Position numbers and translations under genes: made by a program | Part shown: one piece after another, positions 62,025 to 64,000 of the stretch | How positions within the stretch are numbered: the first letter of the stretch is position 1 | Layout: every line of letters begins with the position of its first letter | The notes under the pieces: generated by a model | Told to the model about the DNA's origin: nothing | Seen by the model: only the letters and a program-made list of their open reading frames with translations | The model's database searches: none | NCBI GenBank assembly: GCA_035548495.1 | Contig: DASZSV010000003.1 | Location: 62,001-126,000 of the forward strand | Direction of reading: 5' to 3' | Origin: CAILZL01 sp035548495 | GTDB taxonomy: Bacteria; Pseudomonadota; Gammaproteobacteria; Steroidobacterales; Steroidobacteraceae | Length of the DNA: 64,000 nucleotides

Positions 62025-62495
62025 ATGACATTGAAACTGCCTGCGATTGATCCAGCCACATTGCCTGTTGTAGAGAAAACGGGTTATCCACCGCCATTGA
62101 ATGAACGCGTGCGTGGCCGCTCACGGCGCAAGCTGGGCGATGCCTGTGGTCTGACACAGTTCGGAGTGAATCTCACCACATTGCAGCCGGGCTCGCAGTC
62201 GGCGTTACGCCACTGGCATCTGCGTGAAGACGAATTTGTGTATGTATTGAGCGGTGAACTGGTTCTGGTTACTGATGGTGGCGAACAAACGTTGCGGGCA
62301 GGTCAGTGTGCCGGCTTTCCAGCGGGCAAACGCGATGGTCATCACCTGATCAATCGCAGCGATCAGCCTGCGCAATATCTGGAAGTGGGCTCGCGAATAC
62401 CGGGTGAAGTGGCTGGTTATCCTGATGAAGACATTGCCCTGGTCATGACCGTGGATGGCGTAAAGTTTGTGCGCAAGGATGGCAGCTCCTTCTGA
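62025..62495 (+). CDS. Cupin-domain protein
   Basis: A 156-residue protein with one cupin domain. Motif 1 (R-H-W-H-L-R-E-D-E-F-V-Y-V-L-S-G) holds two metal-binding His and a Glu. Motif 2 is A-G-F-P-A-G-K-R-D-G-H-H. The pattern fits metal-binding cupins of the transcription-regulator-like or isomerase group. It is 12 bp after the PhzF gene. Substrate unknown. Confidence 0.85.
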   Translation: MTLKLPAIDPATLPVVEKTGYPPPLNERVRGRSRRKLGDACGLTQFGVNLTTLQPGSQSALRHWHLREDEFVYVLSGELVLVTDGGEQTLRAGQCAGFPAGKRDGHHLINRSDQPAQYLEVGSRIPGEVAGYPDEDIALVMTVDGVKFVRKDGSSF

Positions 62496-62508
62496 GCATC
62501 ATCGCGCA

Positions 62509-64000
62509 TCAGCACATGGTGGTTTCGCGTGCGATCGGCAGTGAAAAATAAAATGTAGCGCCCTGCTGCGGTTTGCTGTCGGCCCAGACGCGACCGCCAT
62601 GACGACTGACAATGCGTTCGACAATGGCAAGGCCGAGGCCCGTGCCGGAAAATTCCCGTTCGGAATGCAAACGCTGAAACACATCGAACAGCTTGTCGTA
62701 CTGCTGCATGTCGAAGCCGACACCGTTGTCCTGCACGCTGTAGGTGATGCAATGATCATCGCGCGTGGCCGAAATGCGGATACTCGGTGTGGTGTGCTTG
62801 GCGCTGTACTTGATGGCGTTGTCGATCAGATTCAGCCACACACTGCTTATCATGGTTTCATCACCCATCACTTCAGGCAGAGGGTCGATGACTATCTCGG
62901 GTCGTGGCTGGCGGCCAAAGGCTGCAATCTCGGTTGCTTTCACGGCAAGCTGAGTCATGTCAAGCTGCCGTGTGGTGATGGTTTGCCGCCCCACTCTCGA
63001 ATACGCCAGCAGATCATCAATCAGTTGTGACATCTGCCTGCTGCTGCGGCGAATGGTGTTGAGACAGCGCATTGCGTCGGCATCCAGCAAACTGCGATGG
63101 TTGTCTTCCAGCAGTTGCGCAAATCCTTCAATGGTGCGCAGCGGCGCGCGCAAATCATGTGACACCGAATAGCAGAAGGTTTCCAGCTCGTTGTTGCTGA
63201 TTTTCAGCTGCTTGGCTTTCTGTTCCAGTTCGGCATTCAAAGCCTTGATATGCTGTTCGGCCAGTTTTTGTGTGGTGATATCCATGGAAATACCCAGCAG
63301 CAACATGGGCTCCCCCTGTGCGTTCATCACTGGTACCTTGAGCGTGTGCAGCCAGCGCTGGCCGTGAGTGCGGGTATCAATCGTCTCTTCGGGAATTTCC
63401 ATCACCTTGTCCTGTGCAAGCACTTCACGATCCTTGTTGATGAAAAATTCCGCCTGCTCCACCGGGAAAAAATCATGATCGTTCTTGCCGATCAGTTCTT
63501 CGCGCGGGATGCCGAGCAACGCTTCACCGGCCTTGTTGATGCGCACAAAGCGCAGATGCTGTGCGTCCTTGATGAAGATCATTGCTGGAATGGTTTCCAG
63601 CAGCGATTCCACATAGGCATTGATGTCGCGCAGCTGGGTTTCTGTGGTGCGGCGTCTGCGCAGCTCGGTACGCATCACCGTGGTGAACCATACCAGCGAT
63701 CCCGACGCAGCGATGGCCAGCATGATCTGCAGGATGCGCAGACGGTTCAAGTTGGTTGCGATGTGTTCGCGGATCGACTGAATACCGGACTGCCCTTCGC
63801 CGATCATGACACTGGCAAGATCATTGTCTTCGTGTCTTCGTTGCAGCACCTGCATTGGTATTTGCGACTGCATGACGGCCTGCAAGCCGCTGTTTGAATA
63901 CTGTGTCAGTTCGGTATCGAGCAGGCGGATGGTGTTCGTGACCTGCGAGTTCAGTTGCAGGTAACGCGGACCATCGAAGGCGCGCAAATCATCCAGTTGC
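62509..64000 (-). CDS. PAS-containing sensor histidine kinase, N-terminus beyond the window
   Basis: At least 497 residues; the frame is open to the right edge. The visible N-terminal part resembles a CHASE3-like sensor segment and is followed by a membrane helix (I-L-Q-I-M-L-A-I-A-A-S-G-S-L-V-W-F). Then come a PAS domain (I-P-A-M-I-F-I-K-D), the phosphoacceptor His in V-S-H-D-L-R-A-P-L, and the HATPase N, G1 and G2 boxes (N-L-I-D-N-A-I-K-Y, D-N-G-V-G-F, G-T-G-L-G-L-A-I). No receiver gene is adjacent in the window. It converges with the cupin gene. Confidence 0.9.
   Translation of the reverse strand, partial: QLDDLRAFDGPRYLQLNSQVTNTIRLLDTELTQYSNSGLQAVMQSQIPMQVLQRRHEDNDLASVMIGEGQSGIQSIREHIATNLNRLRILQIMLAIAASGSLVWFTTVMRTELRRRRTTETQLRDINAYVESLLETIPAMIFIKDAQHLRFVRINKAGEALLGIPREELIGKNDHDFFPVEQAEFFINKDREVLAQDKVMEIPEETIDTRTHGQRWLHTLKVPVMNAQGEPMLLLGISMDITTQKLAEQHIKALNAELEQKAKQLKISNNELETFCYSVSHDLRAPLRTIEGFAQLLEDNHRSLLDADAMRCLNTIRRSSRQMSQLIDDLLAYSRVGRQTITTRQLDMTQLAVKATEIAAFGRQPRPEIVIDPLPEVMGDETMISSVWLNLIDNAIKYSAKHTTPSIRISATRDDHCITYSVQDNGVGFDMQQYDKLFDVFQRLHSEREFSGTGLGLAIVERIVSRHGGRVWADSKPQQGATFYFSLPIARETTMC

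Noticed and set aside
1..64000. Search for tRNA genes, rRNA, CRISPR arrays, prophage, integrase or transposase genes
   Set aside because: No T-loop GTTCGAATCC-type motifs, regular repeat-spacer arrays or mobile-element proteins were seen by eye.

Overview
The window reads as chromosomal DNA of a free-living gammaproteobacterium with moderate G+C (mid-50s percent by eye). The clues are an Escherichia-like fadD start, the tesA / ybbA-ybbP divergent pair, gltBD, lon, a Csu-type pilus and REP/MITE-like repeats with CGTCATTCCCGCG ends. The order cannot be fixed from the sequence. No tRNA, rRNA, CRISPR array, prophage or transposase gene was seen.

Layout. 1-5.2 kb: fadD (start only), tesA, ybbA-ybbP, an EamA exporter. 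5.2-7.7 kb: a membrane-anchored orphan protein and a RES/Xre-type toxin-antitoxin pair whose promoter is overlain by a perfect 14-bp inverted repeat. 7.7-13.4 kb: a three-gene 2-oxoacid:ferredoxin oxidoreductase operon (GltD-like flavoprotein, KorA, KorB) and an SDR. 13.7-25.1 kb: a disaccharide locus with cellobiose 2-epimerase, SSS symporter, mannosylglucose phosphorylase (GH130), MFS transporter, cellobiose phosphorylase (GH94) and a DUF4380 protein. The predicted flow is mannobiose to mannosylglucose to mannose-1-phosphate plus glucose, and cellobiose to glucose-1-phosphate plus glucose. 25.3-30.0 kb: a compact archaic (Csu-type) chaperone-usher pilus locus with a convergent pilin-like gene. 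30.5-35.7 kb: an LCAT-like hydrolase, YkgJ-type protein, peptide deformylase, FmdB-type zinc ribbon, and a WYL regulator coupled to a TfoX_C/helix-hairpin-helix/DUF1801 fusion. 35.8-36.8 kb: a MITE, a REP-like element and an AT-rich FRG-domain gene inserted against the 3' end of lon. 39.5-44 kb: a PP2C phosphatase, MmcQ/YjbR protein, an unusual receiver-TM-periplasmic protein, and a PQQ-type sugar dehydrogenase. 44.2-47.8 kb: glycerophosphodiesterase, short GlpD and a divergent FGGY kinase, forming a glycerophosphodiester-to-DHAP route. 48-51.2 kb: Hpt plus REC-PAS-GGDEF-EAL, and a bactofilin. 51.9-59.4 kb: gltB, gltD, pyrF, separated by repeats. 59.5-64 kb: a secreted orphan, VOC, PhzF and cupin genes, and a PAS histidine kinase cut by the window end.

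Most genes are housekeeping or catabolic. The parts that most merit a second look are the TA operator architecture, the phosphorolytic mannobiose/cellobiose locus with a repeat inside its operon, the FRG islet beside lon, the receiver protein anchored in the membrane, and the nested repeats around gltD.
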